In this document: positions 61,014-64,000 of the stretch, one piece after another
Numbering within the stretch: position 1 is the stretch's first letter
Layout: each line of letters starts with the position of its first letter
DNA from: Siniperca chuatsi
Taxonomy: Eukaryota; Chordata; Actinopteri; Centrarchiformes; Sinipercidae
DNA length: 64,000 nucleotides
NCBI RefSeq assembly: GCF_020085105.1
Contig: NC_058053.1
Location: 18,250,388 to 18,314,387 of the forward strand
Direction: 5' to 3'
Notes under the pieces: generated by a model
What the model saw: only the letters and a program-made list of their open reading frames with translations
What the model was told of the DNA's origin: nothing
Databases searched by the model: none
Position numbers and translations under genes: made by a program

Positions 61014-64000
61014 GTAATGATTACAGCATTTTACATATTCATACTCATATTCAAACTGTGTTGCTCACAATTTATGATAAACGGGATACAGATTAAACGC
61101 AGATTGACTATCGGATCGGGATGATATTCAGCGCTGTTTTAGTTTACACACAGCTAGCCAACTGTAATTTGACAGAGGAGGAAACGAGCTATTGCAGTGC
61201 GACGGCAAATTACATGGAAACATGCCTCCCCCCTTTGTGTGATTAGACGGCTGTACGCCGCTACATATTCATACCTCTGTCGACAAATACAATTTAGCAT
61301 ATTTTATTAGTAATCGCCGACGTGACTCTGGTTCATATGTGACATATTTAGATATATCACTAACGCAGTTTGATTGAAATGAGGATGCTAGCCAGCTAGC
61401 GTTAGCTCGCCTGCTAACGCTTGGCTTTGTGTTGATGCACACTGAAGCGTTTGAAAGAGGTTTGCATATTCATTTTTGGCGAGCCGGACAGTGGCTGCGC
61501 TTGTTTCTTTTTCCAGTGCTGTTTGAGGGGAAAAAATCAAAATGTAGCAAACATGGCTTTTGCTAAACACGTTACACAGTGTCAGCTCGGTGTGCTTCAG
61601 CACGACGGGATTTTATAGCAGAGCATTTTCCCCTCAGCCTTTTGTGCTCGGCGCAGTGGAGCCACGGCAGCCTGTTGTGTTATTCATGCGGGCCTGCCTG
61701 AACCAGAGTGCGGACTTCAGCATATTCCTTCAACCGACGAGAAGCTGGAGCTCATCCTGCGCGGCACAACAACTGCATGTCAACACAACACGTTATGACA
61801 ATATTGACTGAACAGCGTTAGTAAAGTATACTGTCGTCTATTCAAATTTTAAAGCGGTTGTTTTCCGAGTGGCTAACTGGCTACCTTCTGTAACTCGGTC
61901 CAGTCGTTCAGAAGCTAACAGTTAACTTAACGTTAGCGTTTATTTATTTCAGCTAAAATACAAACGGGTTTGTCGCGGTTAGCTGCTGAAACAGTGTTGT
62001 GTTAAAGGTGTTTCTCGCGTGGCCGGTGTGTAAGCCGTTAAAACTACAGTTGGATTGAAGTTGGGCCGAGCACTTTTTTTACTTGAAGTAAGTTAGTTTG
62101 GCATCGGGTCGGTGCTGGCGGGCTGTTAATCCATCTAATTAGAATATTTAATTTACAGCTTTTTAATGCTCCTGACTGAACAGTTTTGAAAACTTAGTTT
62201 GTGTCTGTCGTGCCCTTTGTTTTGCAGGAGTTTTGACCCAGTCGTGCTGAACACAAAGATTGTACCTGTGTACCCCCCCCTCGGGCACAGGGAGGGGTAG
62301 TGAGGCCCACTTCCGGAAAGCCACAATAATAACATGCAGGGCATTCTTACTATTCACTCTGCAGGCTTCATGGCAGGGCAAGACACAGCTTGATGGCACT
62401 TAGTTTTCTTTTCTTTTTTTACTCCATGTAGATAAGTTTGCCATTTACTTTGTTTTTAAAAGAACCAGTCCGAAGTCTGTTGTAACAATACAGAGGGTGG
62501 GGTTTTATTATCTGTGATACAAGAATCTTTACTTTTTGACTTGCCTTTACACAGAAGCCGGCTGAAAATGTGTCGTTACTGTCAGACGGATACCTGTGTG
62601 ACAGATCAGGTTGTGACAGTTTTCAAAAATAGATGGTTATGACTGGCTTGGACCATGTTGTCTATTCTTTGCAGTATAGGGGTTATGCAGTTGTCAGTTT
62701 TGAAGAGTAAATGGTAAGGTAGACATACCTGTCTTTGCAAGTGAAAACAGGATATTGAATGGAACTGCAGTTTTTTGTGTTTCTTTGCTTGGTTTGTGTA
62801 AATAATGAAATTCAGCTTTATGTCTTGGGCCCTCCTGGTGATTTAGATTGTATTCTTTGTAATGCAAATACGCTAAATTAATACCCTGCCTGCATTGTTA
62901 TGAGGACATTCACAGGGTAACTCTGCCCACAGTAACGATGGTATCACATAACAGGCAATGGTGTGATATGTGATATATTGCAACACAGTCGTGATACTAA
63001 ATGATATCCTTAAGAAAAGGAGATTTGTTTGTTAGCATTTTGTGAAATTTCATCCACTGTCTGGAAATAGGCTCACTTAAAAATATATAATTAACTTATT
63101 AAACTGGGCTGCTTAAAGAACAGATGAGAAATAATTCTGTCATCCTCACACTTAGGCTACTTTTCTCATTTAATTAGTTTTACAGTTCCACCCTCATTCC
63201 AGCCTTGTAGTTTCATCATGAATATTCATTGATGTAAACACAGTTGTTATGAATAATGCATCATTCACAGTAATAAATTCAGGACGTGCCATCTCAAAGT
63301 ACTGAGAAGGCCTCCATGAAGGCTCCAGTCAAACAAGCTTTCTCAATGTGGAGGAAGAAAATCATAACTAATCAGGGCTGTGTGGTGTGCTCAAAACAGA
63401 TAACTACTTTGTTTCTGGTGATCTGTAGTAAAGTGAACAATTCATGACTATGACTTCAATGCAAAGCACGAATGCCTTATTATGAATATAGCAAGGTAAA
63501 GCAGACATTTGGCTCAAGATTTGGCCTTTATCTGTTAAAAAAAGAAAAAAGTTTCTTTAAGACAAATAACATACTAACCTGTCCAGGTTGTATCAGGCGA
63601 TATATGCTAAGCATTTGGAAGAGGTATGTTTTGGGAAATACCTATAGGTACAAGAGATTATTTACCTTGTAGGTACAGGATATAATCTACAAAATGGGGA
63701 CTTTCAGGAAAAGTAGACACAGACGAGGTAATGATTAGTGGATGACCTACAAGTTGTTGCATTTACTGAGCAACAATTACCATGTTGTCTCTAATGACTT
63801 TCATGTGCCTACAACTATTAAGATCACAAGTAAACATTTGCCAGAATTTCATGAACGTTTTTTATGTTACAAACAGTTTCATTCTTTAAACCTGTGTTGT
63901 GAAAACAGATGCCTTTGCAAGAAAATATTCAGTCTAATCAAATAATGTGCCTCCTCTTTAAATAGATAAAATTAAAAGTGGGAGAGTTTTGCTGTAAATT
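61014..64000 (+). other. pou2f1 intron 1 (start of)
   Basis: The first 700 bases are CpG-richer (for example gcgcgg and cggcgcagtg), which fits a promoter-linked CpG island running into the intron. The rest is AT-rich without a second exon. No POU-specific or glutamine-rich coding exon was found up to the window end. Confidence 0.5.

Overview
The window is vertebrate nuclear DNA and almost certainly from a teleost, probably a percomorph. The genes have many small exons with GT-AG borders. The introns and intergenic DNA are filled with short non-autonomous repeats and long (AT)n, (GT)n and (GATA)n tracts of the kind seen in fish genomes. By joining exons at splice sites and checking reading-frame phase I could rebuild four complete protein-coding genes and two partial ones. 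Exon borders were read by eye and may be off by a base.

Layout. (1) 1-1074, + strand: the 3' end of an NXPE-family gene with a PC-esterase domain. (2) 4896-16886, - strand: me3, mitochondrial NADP-dependent malic enzyme, 14 coding exons plus a 5' non-coding exon near 17.4 kb; its 3' end faces that of the NXPE gene. (3) 19526-29082, - strand: ildr1 (angulin-2), 8 coding exons, about 561 aa. (4) 34019-49979, - strand: an ILDR2/LSR-type angulin, 10 coding exons, about 624 aa. (5) 51572-57972, - strand: a GPA33 (A33 antigen)-like receptor, 7 coding exons, about 543 aa, whose cytoplasmic tail carries twelve 14-residue repeats encoded by a 42-bp coding minisatellite. (6) From 60968, + strand: a first coding exon that reads like an N-terminal isoform of POU2F1 (Oct-1); the rest lies beyond the window.

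How the genes fit together. ILDR1, ILDR2/LSR and GPA33 are single-pass Ig-superfamily proteins of epithelial cell contacts. ILDR1 and ILDR2/LSR are angulins, which mark tricellular junctions. Here they stand head-to-tail on one strand, with pou2f1 diverging from gpa33. The order ILDR2 - GPA33 - POU2F1 recalls human 1q24, from memory. ILDR1 directly beside an ILDR2/LSR gene suggests an ancient tandem pair. Both angulins end in a very small last exon (39 and 36 bp) that encodes a PDZ-binding C-terminus, easily missed by automatic annotation.

The most notable observations are the coding minisatellite in the gpa33 tail (open in four overlapping frames, with a small hairpin in each unit), the gpa33 stop codon at the edge of transposon-like DNA, the tiny last exons of the angulins with intron-retention alternatives, a signal peptide partly encoded by a (TG)n tract, a (TG)n tract touching an me3 splice donor, and a near-perfect 24-bp hairpin between gpa33 and pou2f1. 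I found no prokaryotic features, CRISPR array, rRNA or intact tRNA gene.
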